From Pogostemon cablin (Eukaryota; Streptophyta; Magnoliopsida; Lamiales; Lamiaceae): a stretch of DNA of 64,000 nucleotides. The notes beneath the pieces are model-generated. The model ran no database searches, had not been told where the DNA came from, and saw only the letters and a list, made by a program, of their open reading frames with translations. The DNA lies in assembly GCA_023678885.1 (NCBI GenBank), contig CM042987.1, positions 27,800,927-27,864,926 of the forward strand. The letters run 5' to 3'. Both the position numbers and the translations under genes were made by a program. Position 1 is the stretch's first letter. Each line of letters starts with the position of its first letter. Below, in pieces: positions 33,530 to 47,000 of the stretch.

Positions 33530-36500
33530 TGTGATATCAGAGTATGGTTTTGGATCTCATAATTTTTCATCAAATAATTAATAATTAATGTTACATGATC
33601 AGTCTAAAATTTGGATTGAATAAATTTGTGAATTATGTTCTTGATAAAATTACAGAAGTATGGCAATGATTAAATTATTAATTTTTAGAATTATGCAATT
33701 TATAATTACTCCAGGAATATAATTCTATTAACTTGATTAATTTCATATGGAATAACTTAACTTAAATTGATTGATTCCATATAATTTTTTGAAATTATGC
33801 CTTTTCTAATCAAGACATTTTACGTAATTAATGATGAAGCCTTATGGAATAACTAAAATTGAATTTCGTGAATAATAACGGATGCATGTGACGTCTGCAA
33901 CCAAATTGTTATTATGATTACTAATTTCATGAATATGTTCTTATTAAATTCACACTTTATTATGTACATGTGAATTATTAGTGATGATGAATATATGTAA
34001 ATATTATGTTAACGACATGGTATGTCATGAAATGATCTATTTATGTTGATGACTTATTATCTCACATATTTAAATTGTGATATCACATTACATAATAGAT
34101 TTTAAAGAATTATGCTGACTTATGATAATGTCAATTTATGTTAAATTACACATATGATTAGTGTTTAATTATGATAAAAGTTTTATGTTTTTGATTGATG
34201 ATAATTAAAGTTATTTTGGGGATATATACTAATTTATTGCTGATATTAGAATATCTCACTTATGTTTGACTGCTTAGGACATATTTATTGTGTTAATGTA
34301 CCAAATTTATTAAAATGCCAAATTCAACGAATACAAATTATACAACATATCTTTATTGTGATATGTATGGATATGTTATGTATATTTATGATGACAGTCT
34401 TAAGATTTTAATTAATGATATTGACTGTGATTTATGAATGTTTATGAAATAATGATTTGATTATTATTCATTATTGAGTATAATCTATTATGAGAATATA
34501 ATCTTTGATGAGATTATAATGAATAATTTTATATACGATTTATATTTATTTAATGTTGGTCTGTTAATCATCAAAGAGGGTTTGACCAGAAAGATTAGAA
34601 TAATAAATTGTATAATTAAATTTTAATTTTCCATATTTATGTGATGCTTGAATGAGGAATTATTATATGGGCTATTAAAAATTTTATAATTATAAGACTT
34701 TAAATTCACCCAAAGGTGATAACTAGTATTTATAATTCATGAATATGAATGTGATAAAATGATAATTAATATATTATGACAAACTATTTTGTATGTCCAA
34801 AGATGACACAATAGTTTTAATGAAAATATTTAATTAAAAAATTATGTAAAATATGCAAGCATCATTATGATTATGATTATATTGTTGTATCGCCCAAAGG
34901 AGAACTTCAATATACATTTATTGCATTCGATCCTGAATCTGTTGTTAAATTACTTAAGGTATTTATAGGAATAAATTATATTATTCTTATTCTTAAAATT
35001 ACTTATATTATTTAGTCTCTATTCGCATGATGCGTCTGTTCCATTACAAAATAGATTAAAGTATTTTAACTAGTGTGAATAAATCTAGTTTCACCAAAGT
35101 GTTTTGGATTTTATTTGTCACTTCAAGATAAATTGCTTCTTTGCTTATACTAGCAATAAAGCTTAGTAATCTGACTATAATGCTTGAGTTAGATCAAACA
35201 GACTGAGTTTAATGTTTATGCGAATGAACGTGACTAAGAAATTAAGTTTATAATACCTAAATTACTAATAAATCTCTTGACGAGACATTAATGACTATCT
35301 TTAACCACCATAAAGTTTGATGGTTCTCATGGCATACATGAACTTATTATTAAAGATAACAAATACTGTAGCAAGATTTAAGCCTTCCATAATGAATGTG
35401 ATTGAAAACTTATTAGTGTAGTTTACAAATTCACTACCTTCTAAGTATGACCTATTCCTAATGAACCATAACACCATGAAAGACAAACAGAATATGAACT
35501 AAATTCACGTAATGCTTAAATTAATGATGGTTCAAAAGGAAACAAGGTTTAAGAAAGAATTTAAAATTTAAACATTATGTTCATTTAAAAATAATGAAGT
35601 TTGAACTAAACGTTGCTTTAATGTTTGGGGTAACTTTCCAAAAGAATTATTCCAAAAGGATTAATTAAGAATAAATCCTTTCATGATATATGCTTTTACT
35701 GATCTTAATATTTGTGAGAATTGTATTAAAGAAAAAAAAATAAAACACACAAAGAATAGAGTCACGATAACTACACAGCTTCTTATAATGGTTTACACCG
35801 CTAATTGTGAATCTTATGATAATACCCTTCTTAAAGGAATAATGATATTTCATCTTTTTTAATTTTAAAGTTAAATTTTCACATTATGGTTATATTTATC
35901 TTTGCAAGAAAATTCTAATTCCATAAATGCTCGATAAGCATTTATTAATGATGTTGAGAAAATTAGATAGAAAAGTGAAAATTGTAAAGATTGGAAGAAG
36001 TGATGAATTTTATGGAAAGTGTGATGAATTATCATGCTCAATCACTTAATTACAAGAAAAACTGACATTTATACTAAATGTTGCACACCACAATAAATTG
36101 GTGTAGCAGAATGACATAATCGTACTTTATTGAATATGGTTGAAAGCATGTTGAATGATTAATCTATACCCATATTTTGTGGATTTATGCATTTAAAGCT
36201 GCCACTTACGTGGTGGTATAGTTTTTAGTAAAGCAATTTTCAAAACACCTTATGAACTGGTAGAAAACTCGATCTTAGGCAGTTGCATATTTTAAATTTT
36301 TCGGCAAGGGTTATGATTAACATCCACATGAAAAGAAATTGAATATAAGAAACTTAAGTTATTTCCTTATAAATTATCCTTAAAGTCTAAAAGGTATGGA
36401 TTTTATGGTCTTAACCATAGTACAAAAATTTTAAAACTGGAATGTCAAATTCATTAAGAATTGTAAAATCAGTGGGAGTATGAAACCATGAAATGTGGTT

Positions 36501-38245
36501 GTTGAAGAAGTTGGGTGGTGAATTTGAAAATACATTTATCTAAACTTCTTCTAAAGTTGTTAATAGTTGTTGAATAGTCAAACAACTTTCAAGGACAACA
36601 TATAAATTATTCTACTATCTTAAAGGATCCGATTTTAATAAATCAATTATCAATGAGGTTTCATTAGATATATCACATCAAATAGCATTAAGAATGTCTG
36701 AAGGACAATATATCCGCTATTTTTAACGATTGCACATGTGGTATAATAAAATGAGCTAAAATTTAACATTATAATAAATGCTAAAATTACAGTTTTGAAA
36801 TAAGTCATGGAAAATACTAATTCTATTAAACAAGTAAATGCTATGAAAAACGAGTTGAAATCAATGGCTCATAATGAAGTTTATATCTTATAAGAATTGC
36901 CAGAGAGTTATAAAAGAATTTGATACGGATGTATCTTTATGATGACAATATCGAAAGATATAAAACTAAAAGTTGATGCTTAAGATTTTACTAAAAAAGA
37001 TGGCATAATTGTAAAGAGATATAACGAGTTATTTCTATACAAGACTCTATTAGAATTATCATAACTTTAATAACTCATTATGTCTTAGAGTTGCACCAAA
37101 TGAATGCTATGACTGCTTTTCTAAATGGTGATTTGGTAGAAGATCAAATTGAATGGATCAACTAAAGAGTTTTTCCATTGAAGAAAAATATGACATGGCG
37201 TGTAAACTTAAAGAATCAACATACAAATTTAAGCATGCTTTCCTTTTATGATATCTTTTGGATTTAAGAAAAACATCGTAAATCGGTGTACATATCTGAA
37301 AGTCAGTGGGAGCACATTAATTCTATATGTTGATGATAAACTTGCTTGCAACTGATGATCTTGGTTTATTATGTGAAACCAATAAATTTTTCTCAAAGAA
37401 CTTTTGGAGTGAAACATATGAGGAGACAACTTATGTGACTGAGATAGAATTATTTCGATACATATCACAATAATGTTAAAGATGTCTCCGTATGTATATG
37501 TTATTAAAGTTTAATAGAGATTATGGATGGAAAGGTGTTTGTAAAGCACGTTCCAATCCGAAAGGGAGATTATTATGTAATGTCCAATAATGAATTGGAA
37601 CATACTATAATATTTCTAATGCATATGTTATTGGTAGCTTGAGATATACAAAATTGTATAAAAATCAAATATCAGTCTTGTTGTTAGAATGCTTGGTTAT
37701 CATTGAAGTGATTCATAAATGGATGACCATAATATTGCATAAGGAAATATTATGGTGTATTTATATGAAATGAAGCACCAGTGCTTACTTATCGAAATTT
37801 TAAATTACTTAGATGTAATTAAATATAGATTCAGATTAAGATGATTATATGATGCAAGAAAGTCCACTTCGAATTTTATGTTTCTAAGTCGGAGATATTG
37901 TGTCATGCAAAAGTGTGAAGAAGTTTTTTGAAAACTACGTACATTCACAAATAAAGTTAACTTGTGGCATGATTTGATGCTACAATTTAAAAAAATTAAA
38001 TGTGGATCTTAATTTCAAGACTTGAAATAAGTTGACAATAATGTCAAGTTGTTGAAAACTTATTATGATTATTCCGCTGCATTGTTCTTCTTTAAAATGA
38101 TAGATATTCCAAAATTGTTAAAATATATGGAATAAAAGTATTTGTCGTTAAGAAGAACTTTAGAAACAAAGATGACAATTGAGTATAATGGCACCAATCT
38201 TATGATTTTAGATCCATTACGCAAATGATCTTCTCTAAAACATTT

Positions 38246-40176
38246 TGTTTAGTGTGAAAATCTATATGTTTTAGGGTCCGATTTAGTACCGTTTTGTGGA
38301 ATTTATATTCGTATTTTAGTATTATTTGGTTCATTTTTATATATTTAACATATTGGTGCATTTGAGGTTTTATTTCGTATTTTTAGGTGAAAAACGGATT
38401 AAAAGTGCAAAGTTGGAATGAAGAGTGAAATCGTGAAATAATGCTGAAAAACGCATGACCAAGTTGCATATATTTTCTGTATTTGTGTAGATTTTCAAAC
38501 TGAATATGTGATATATGGTCGGAAAACCACAGAAGAGAAGGTCATTTTGGCTCAAGAAACACCTCAATTGGAGGTTAGATGAGGGAGTTATGATCAAAAT
38601 GGTGAAGTCGCCAAGCTGTACTGACCAAGCGCGACTCGTGCCACTTCTGCACAACTCGTGTCCTTCAAATGTTGTAATTTTTGTAATTTCTTTATATGAA
38701 TAGAAAGCTAAGGAAGAGAGGTCACGTGAGCGCAATAATTGCTTTAATTGAAATTTAGATAAAGAAGTTATGGTCAAAACCGTGAGGTCGCGCAGCTGCT
38801 AGCGAGAATTCCGAAAATTCACAAAAATTACCCTCTATTTCCTATTTTCTTGGTGGCCAAGTTATTTACTAATTTAATATCCCTCCATATCTTCTATAAT
38901 TATATTTTTCCTGATTTTTCAAGATCCTACATCCTTTTACTCCTTATCTTTTATTTCATTCTCACACCTATATATACTTCATTTTCATCACTACATAAAG
39001 TGTGGAGAAACTGCATAATCTACCACCACCACATTACCTAGGGTATTAAACCCTAACCCATCACCTTCCGCCATCCCTTCACCCGCCTTTCACCTATCAC
39101 ACTCAGTCACGGTGTTTGCTACTTGAGAAGGAGGACGGAGGAGGATCATCAAGACGGAAAGAGAAGGCAGAGAATTATTCCAGACAAGGGTTTTTTTCTT
39201 ACTTAATTTCTTATTGTTGATTTATAGACTCATGGGTAAGTTTTCATCTTTTACCATGGTTGTTACTTGTAACACCATGGGCTAGTTTCCTCTTGATAGT
39301 TTTAGGGTTTAAAAGTTTATCATGTTGATTTGAGAATTTAGACATCTATGATGATAATTTTGCAAAATATTTATTCCTTATTGACATTTTATTTTAGACT
39401 TATATAATCATGTTTCTTAATTTTTATAATATTATCATTGATTGATATATGATTGAGTTTGAATGTGTTCCATGATTATATTTGTTATTTAGTGACAATT
39501 GAAGGGGTTTGACCAATATATAGCATTTGATTGTTTGACCATCAATATAGGATACCTTATTATCTTTGCATGACCATTGTTAAAGAGAAATATGGTAAGG
39601 AAGCCATAGTCCAATTCCTTTAGTACTTATACAGGATAGATCTATTGCACTAGCCTATATGAAATTTTGCATATGAATTGCCTAGAGAGCGAATAAAGGG
39701 TTGTTGGCATTTAATTTCCTTAGTACTTAAATGGAATATGGAATTATCTTATTTAATTTGGTCCTAGTAATTTATGTTCTTTAAAATTATTAAATCTCAC
39801 TTGTCCATGAGTGGTTTAGCATGCTTAAGTAATCATTCCTATAAAATTTTGTATCATTTGATTCACTTGTCTATTTGTCTTATTTCACATGATAAATTGA
39901 ATTTTTCTAAAACTATCTTGTTCTTGTCTCTTTTTAACCTGTGATTGAGTGTGGCTTCTATTTATTTATTTATTTTATTTAGTATTTATTTTCTGCAATA
40001 TTAGTTAATAATTCCAATTCACAAAAGGTTTTTATGTCTTAATTATTAGTGGTGACAGTTATTTAGTGTGTATCTTGCTTAACTCTAATCTCTTGAGTTC
40101 GATATTTTTACTTGGTCACACGCTGAGCTACAATTGATTCCCTACACTTGGGGACATGTAAAAAGGTGAACAAGCA
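38246..40176 (+). mobile_element. Solo Athila/Tat-type LTR (1931 bp) nested in copia copy 2
   Basis: Starts TGTTTAGTGTGAAAATC and ends GGTGAACAAGCA. Flanks CATTT (38241-38245) and CATTC (40177-40181) agree at 4 of 5 bases, and the copia sequence on either side joins as in copy 1 (TTCTCTAAA...ATTCATTG near 4700). It matches the minus-strand LTR at 28791-30468. No primer site or internal region is attached, so it is a recombination product. Confidence 0.85.
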
Positions 40177-40596
40177 CATTCATTGAACGTTACATGAATA
40201 TGAGATCATTGAAAGACTGTAACAAATTTATGATGAACAATTGACATTAAGAGCTCATTTTGTTTTGTTTCTAATTGATATATCTTGTTTTGTTATTTTA
40301 GTATACATGAATATTGATATTAATTAAACAAGATGTTATCTCGAATAGAGATACTTATTTGGACCATTATTGATCCTTAGGTTTATGAGTCACGTTAAGT
40401 AGAAAGCTAATATCATAGTACATGGAAGGAACTATGTCTAGTAAATGATATAGAACCGCCATGACTTGTGTTAGTCTATACTTAATATTGGCATTATGGA
40501 TTGACCAATTAATTTATCTTATATCGCGCAACTTATGTATATTATTTAAACCCTTATGTTTAATATTTAATTATGTCACTCGACCAAGTAGGAGAA

Positions 40597-41160
40597 TGTA
40601 AGATTATTATGGCCAAGTGCTATTAATAATTAAATATTTATATATAAGATATTTATTATAATCAAATATCTTAAATAAAAGATATGGTTTAAATAAATAA
40701 TATATAAGATAAATAAGGTCATATATATTTATGGATAATGGATAACAAATCACATGAATAGAATGTGATTTGATTAAGATTTAATATTCAGATCTGTCCT
40801 CTAATAATATATATGAGGTAAATAAAATCAATATATATATATATATAGATAACAAATCACATTGATAGAATGTGATTTGATTAAGATTTAATATTCGGTC
40901 CTCTCTCCATCTATTAAAAGCTATTAAAAGAGACACGGTATTATTATAATCTATCGTGTCTTACGTAGTGTGCCATAAAGAAGGGGTGAGGAGAGAGAAA
41001 CCAGTTTCCGGCGTAATTTGTAGGAACGTGTCAAAGGAAAACGGTCGTCAATGGCGTCTCAAGGTAAGTTTTCTAATTGTTAAAAAGAAATGTAAAAATC
41101 ATGAAGATCTAAGATTCATGACAATTAATAAATTAATTGATTTATGAATTTATGCTTACA
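40597..41160 (+). repeat. 3' LTR of copia copy 2 (564 bp, with internal duplication)
   Basis: About 110 bp longer than its 5' partner because a segment containing AACAAATCACAT and TGATTTGATTAAGATTTAAT occurs twice (about 40745-40790 and 40850-40895). The purine tract precedes it. Confidence 0.88.
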
Positions 41161-44058
41161 ATCAATCCCTAATTTCATTGGATCCTTGGAAAACCTTGAG
41201 TATTTGAATTTATCCCGCTATGGATTTTGCGAGAAGGTTCCAGAGTTTAGGAAATCTTTCGAAGGTGCACGCTTTGGATTTGGAAGGGCATCCAGATTTT
41301 CTGGTTGCTGATAGCCTTGAGTGGCTGTTGAAGCTTTCTCAGTTGGAGTTTCTGAACATGGATTTTGTGAACCTCAGTAGAGCCAACAATTGGGTGCAGG
41401 TGATTAATTCTCTACCTTCTTTGGTTGAATTACATTTCCATTTTTGCAGTGTTGACTTCCTTAACTCCCCTGGATTATGTCAATACTACTTCTCTGAAAC
41501 ACCTTTATCTCTCTGATAACTTTCACCCACCTATCACCGTCCCACTCTGGTTTTTTCAACTCAGTAGTCCTCTCTCTCTTAATTTACGGGACAACCATCT
41601 TATAGGACCAATTCCATCTATAAGCAATGCCACAAAACTCCAGTATATTAATTTCGCTTCTAATTATTTTGATTCCGTATTGGTTCTACCTTTGTAAAGA
41701 CTTGGAGTTTGTTGATTTTACTTGGAATCTCCTAAGTGGTACAGTTTCTAATTCCATAGCAAATTTAATTTCTCTTAAAACCCTTCGACTGGTGTCCAAT
41801 CAGTTTTCTGGAAAAATAGCCAAAGAAATTGTTGACATGTGCCACATTCAAATGTTGGACTTTTCTGAAAATTTTTTCGAGGGAGAAATATCAGATTTAT
41901 TTGGAAATATGTCGGAATGCTTCTTAAAAAGTTTGGAGTATTTACGTTTACGGAATAATACATTTTCTGGTCACCTGACGGATCGATTTGGAGAATTTAA
42001 GAGTCTACAATATCTCAATCTTGGCCTGAATTCATTGTCTGGTGTAATTCCAATGAACATAGGAAACTTATCATCCTTAGAAACTTTATACTTGTAAGGT
42101 AACAAGTTTACAGGAAGTCTTCCAGAGAGTTTGGGTCAACTTTCCAATTTACAACTGCTTTACATGAATGATAATATGCTGGAAGGGGTTGTCACCGAAA
42201 TCCATTTTGCCAACTTAACTAAATTAGACTCCCTTTTTGCTTCTGGAAATCACTTGACTTTGGAAGTAGGTTCTGATTGGAATCCCCCATTCCAACTTAG
42301 CGTTCTCCAGATAGCGTCGTGGAACTTGGGTGTAGGCTCTCCCATTCCCTCCTGGCTTGAGAAGCAGAGGAGTATTGTGGATCTTGATTTGGCTGATATT
42401 GGAATCTCAGGCAATATTCCTGACTGGTTTTGGAAGATGGAAATTTTGACTCTTTTCATAACCGTCTTCAGGGTGATATTCCATACTTAGTTGGTAAAGA
42501 GAGACAATATATCTATTTAGGTTCTAACCTATTCAATGGTTCATTACCTCGAATTGGAGACAATGTGATACACCTAGAGCTCTCTAATAACTCATTCTCT
42601 GGTGGAATATCTCACCTCCTTTGTGACCCGACGAATGAAACTTATAGGTTGGAGTTGCTTCATCTGGGGGGAAATCAATTGAGTGGTGAATTACCAGAAT
42701 GTTGGATGAAATGGCCATCACTGAAATATTTGAACATAGGCAATAACAAGATGACTGGAAGGATTCCTAATTCCATAGGATATCTTGCAGAACTGGAGTC
42801 GTTGAATTTCTATGGCAACAGATTTAGTGGTGAGATGCCTTATTCAGTGCATAATTGCACTGAGTTGGTGAAGATGGATCTTGCTGGTAATGATCTTGAT
42901 GGAGACATTCCAGCATGGGCGGGGTCTGACCTTGTTAAGTTGACATTTCTCATCCTTCGATCAAACAAACTTACTGGTAAGATTCCCCCAGAAATATGCC
43001 ACTTGAGTTCTCTCCAAATATTGGATCTTTCAGGCAATAAACTTTCAGGAATCATACAAGGTGCCTTTATAATCTCTCTGGAATGGCTACAGAAAGAAGT
43101 TTAGGTCGTTACAGATATTCCTACTCTCTTTACTGGTGGAACTTTATTGAGAGTGTGTCAGTAGCCATCAAAGGAAACGAATACCAATACGGAACCACTC
43201 TTTCCTTAGTCACCAACATTAATTTTGCGAAGAACAACCTTGCTGGAGAGATACCAAAGGAGTTGACAAGTTTAGTTGAGTTGAGATCACTAAACTTTTC
43301 ACAAAATCACTTGACAGGCTTCATCCCGGAAAATATTGGAGATATGAAGAAATTGGAATCTCTTGATTTGTCGACAAACTCTCTTTCCGGTCAAATTCCA
43401 AATAGCTTCACTTTTCTATCTTCTTTGAATCATCTGAACCTGTCGCATAATAACTTATCAGGGAGAATACCGAGAAGCACCCAACTTCAGAGCTTAGACG
43501 CTTCAAGCTTTAGTGGTAACAATCTATGTGGTCCTCCATTATCAGTTAATTGCAGCGATGATGGCGAAGACGGACGTGACAATGAGGAAGTAGGTGATGA
43601 ATCAAAGATAGAGTGGTTCTATGTGTTGTTATCATTAGGGTACGCAGTGGGATTATCAGCCATTTGCAGTGCATTGTTGTGGAAGAAGCCCTGGAGGGAA
43701 GCCTACTTCAAGTTTTTAGAACGCATGTACGATGAGCTATATGTGCATGTATGCATTAGATGGAGGAGGCTCACTAATTCGTCTCATCAAAGTTCTTAAG
43801 AAATGTTTAAGGGATGATGAAGAAAGTTTCTTGTATTTGTGCAAATCTTTTGAATGATACTGCAGTGATGTTATATTTTTCTATCAGCTGTGATTTTGTT
43901 AATTAGTGTTCATAAGTGGCTCATATTACAAAATACAAATAATTGAAGCTATCAGAATATATTTAGATTTGTAGGCTTCAATTTGAATGGCTGTTCTCTT
44001 TGAAAGTTTTGCTATGTGGCAATTAAAATGGGAAAAAAAAAGGCAACTAAGTAATGAA

Positions 44059-47000
44059 TCATATCATGTTCATGAACCTCTCAATCTTTATAGGTAAACC
44101 TATCTTGAAATTTAGCACAGGATCTCTGGTCATGAGATTCTCTTCTGAACAAAGCTTCCAGCGGAATGTAGTAATTAAGTAATGAATCATGGTTAATGTC
44201 TCAGCTTTGGCAAATTCATAGCCTGCGCACATTCGTTGTCCTCCCCCGAACGCCACGAAGGTATGAGGCCGGATTGCTCCGTTGTCATCGTACCTTGATG
44301 GGTCGAACTTATACGGATCCGGGAATATGGATTCATCCAGATGTGTCATGCAATGAACCGAAATCACCTGCTAATTGCTATGAATGGATTTTGTGTGATG
44401 AAAAACAATGAATTAATTAGTTAACTTTTAGGGTTTACCTGCCATCCTTTGGGTATTGTATATCCTCCCATATCAATGTCTTTAAGGACCTGCCTTACAG
44501 TAAATAAGGTTGGTGGATATATCCTCAATGCCTCTGTTGCTGCTCTCCATGTATACTTCATCTTCGTCAAATCGTCCCACGTAAGAAGCTCCCCAGATGC
44601 CTTGGCTCTTGCAATATCCTGCTGCTCTACAATCCCATACACTCTTAGTGCTTGTTTGGTTGTAGGTATTAGGGGGTTGATGCACAGTACTTTATAATAC
44701 CACGTTTATCTCAATGTATTTATAATACTTGGTCAAAGGTATTAATTTTATCCCATATTAATAATATCATTCCTTTGGTATTGTGTATCCAGGTGGGATG
44801 CATAACACCACCATTTAATGCCTAGGTATTAAATGTAATTTTACCATTATACCCTTATCCAATAATAATAATAATAATAATAATTAATATTAATAATAAT
44901 TAATATAATAATTAATTAATAATAATTGATAATAAATAATATTAATATAATAATAATAATTAATAATTAAAAGTATTATTAATAATAAAAATAGTAATAA
45001 TAATTAATAATTATAATAAATAATATTAATAATAATAATTAATAATATATAATTATAATTAAAATTAATAATTAATAATAAAAAGAATACTTTATAATAA
45101 TAATAACAATAATAACAACAACAAAAATAAGGGTAAATATATCATTTTACTTATTATCCCATTTGTTAATACTCAATAACAAACATAAAATAATTAATAC
45201 CTAGTTATCAACAATCCCATTTTCCATAATACCAAACAACAATACAATTAATTACAAGTCAAACAAATCTCATTATACACAATACCTTTATATCTCATAC
45301 CCACAAGCAAACGACCCCTTAATGTCATAAAACAGTTGAGATTCTCTTTGCCATTTTGATACATATCTCATGTGCTGCACTGTTAGATGGATGACACGTA
45401 GGAGAGAGAAATATACCCTAAAAAGGAAAGTTTAAAACCTAGAGACAATGGTTGAATTTCTTTTTCCTCTTACATTTCAATCATATAACGTGTAGCACAC
45501 AAGATGATGCACGGAAATGACGCAGAAGATCCAGTGTGTCATAAAACTATCCAGGTTTACTTGTTATTATATGTAAATGGAAATGGAGACAAAAAAGTTG
45601 ATTCTACCTTTAAATACTGTTTCATAAACTCGTGGATTTTCGGATAAGAGTTTGATCAAGACAGCAAGAAGGCTGGAAGTTGTGTCATACCCGCCGAGCA
45701 TTGCAGCAACACAATTGACCAAGATTCCTTCGTCGCGTAACACGGGTGAATTGGTCTCTTCACGCATGTTAAGTAAACTAGTGATGAAGTCTTGATGATT
45801 TGGGATTGTATTCGGTCTCTTTTCTTGCATGAGTTCCATGATGATGTGTCTAGCTTTGGATCTTGCACGTAGGGTTGTATGAAAGCGTGTAAAAGGCAAG
45901 TTTATAGGGAGTGATATAAATCCAAGTAGCATTTGTTCATGTATATGGGCAAGCTTTTCTCTTCTTGTTCCCCTTTCAATTCCAAACAGAAGTGTGCAAA
46001 TCACGTTGAAGGTCAATGTCTTAACAAGGGGCGTTACCTTTCATTAAATAAAAACCAATCAGATAATTAATTTTATTAAAATTACAATAAGAATAAAGGG
46101 TATATTATATGGGGAGTATAAAACATAAATACTTTATTGAAATAATTTCAGGAAACTTAATTCTTTCGAAATAATCTTATTGCTTTTGGCAAAAACTTGT
46201 GTGTACCCGGGCGCACGGGAACACATTTCGTGTGCCTTTAGAATTTTTGTGTACTCATGGCAAAAACTTGTGTGTGCCTGGGCGCACGGGAACACATTTC
46301 GTGTGCTTTGAAATTTTGTGTTAAATTGTATACCCTTTAATATAAATATGTGTACCCTTTATTTTCTGAAGAAAAATAAAAAATATTAATAAAAGTGTAT
46401 ACCCTTTCGAACAAAATGATGTACCTTTATTAATTAATGTGTATACCTTTTAGAACAAAGTAATGTACCCTTATTCATAATACTAAATTCTAAAGGTGCA
46501 CGGTGTGCGCAGTGGCGGACGCAGGATTTCCGTCGAGGGGGGCCCAACTTTTCTCATACAATAGTTCGTGTTTTTTGTTCTACAAATTTTAAGAAAAATT
46601 TTTTTATTTACCAACTTTTATTAACATTTTTCTAAAGATGTTTTAGTATTTTTAATTGTATTATGTAAGAGTAACAATTTTGAAACTAAAGTCATTAAAA
46701 TTATTAAATAAATATGTTATTTAGAGGGAAAATAAATAAATAAAAGAGGGAAAAAAAATAACAGTGCTGCATGAATTGAACACGGGACCTTTAAAACTAA
46801 AATATTCTCACTTCACCACTTGGACACAAAAGTATTTCAAGAAAATTTCTATATCTATACTAGTAATTTTTAGAAGTTTAGGGGGGCCCAGTGTCCCCCT
46901 ACCCCCTTAGTGTGTCCGCCACTGGGTGTGCGCCCGGGCGCACGCAAGCCTCACTCATTGCTTTTATTTGACAATGATTATTTTTTACTTAAAAAAAAGT

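Larger units (their letters stand above)
33078..41160 (+). mobile_element. Degenerate Ty1/copia retrotransposon, copy 2, inserted in the RLP gene
   Basis: The element begins TGTAAGATTATTATGGCC and ends TTATGCTTACA, flanked by a perfect 5-bp duplication ATCAA (33073-33077, 41161-41165) in the coding sequence. The 5' LTR is 33078-33529, a tRNA-iMet-like primer site (TGATATCAGAGTATGG) starts at 33532, the purine tract lies at about 40584-40596, and the 3' LTR is 40597-41160. Pol remnants are collinear with copy 1, including LYVDD at 37323-37337, and carry the same stops (36060s-equivalent at 36160-36162; 36891-36893). A solo LTR (38246-40176) splits the 3' part. Without that insertion the internal length is about 5.1 kb, as in copy 1. 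Confidence 0.93.
32735..43799 (+). pseudogene. LRR receptor-like protein pseudogene, split by a copia element
   Basis: Part one (32735-33077) starts at ATG with a hydrophobic signal peptide (MTNCSLLFFLLILFSISLF), then the cysteine-flanked N-terminal cap CPDIEKQSLLSFKQSL ... CCDWNGVIC and the first LRR. Part two (41161-43799) resumes exactly at the 5-bp duplication ATCAA and carries many LRRs of the LxxLxLxxNxLxGxIP type. Then come an acidic stretch (DDGEDGRDNEEVGDES), one membrane segment (WFYVLLSLGYAVGLSAICSA) and a short basic tail without a kinase, the layout of plant RLPs of the Cf/EIX receptor type. Besides the insertion, frame breaks lie near 41240, 41470, 41680, 42450 and 43070, and an in-frame TAA is at 42095-42097. 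No intron is needed. Inactive as protein-coding sequence. Confidence 0.9.
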
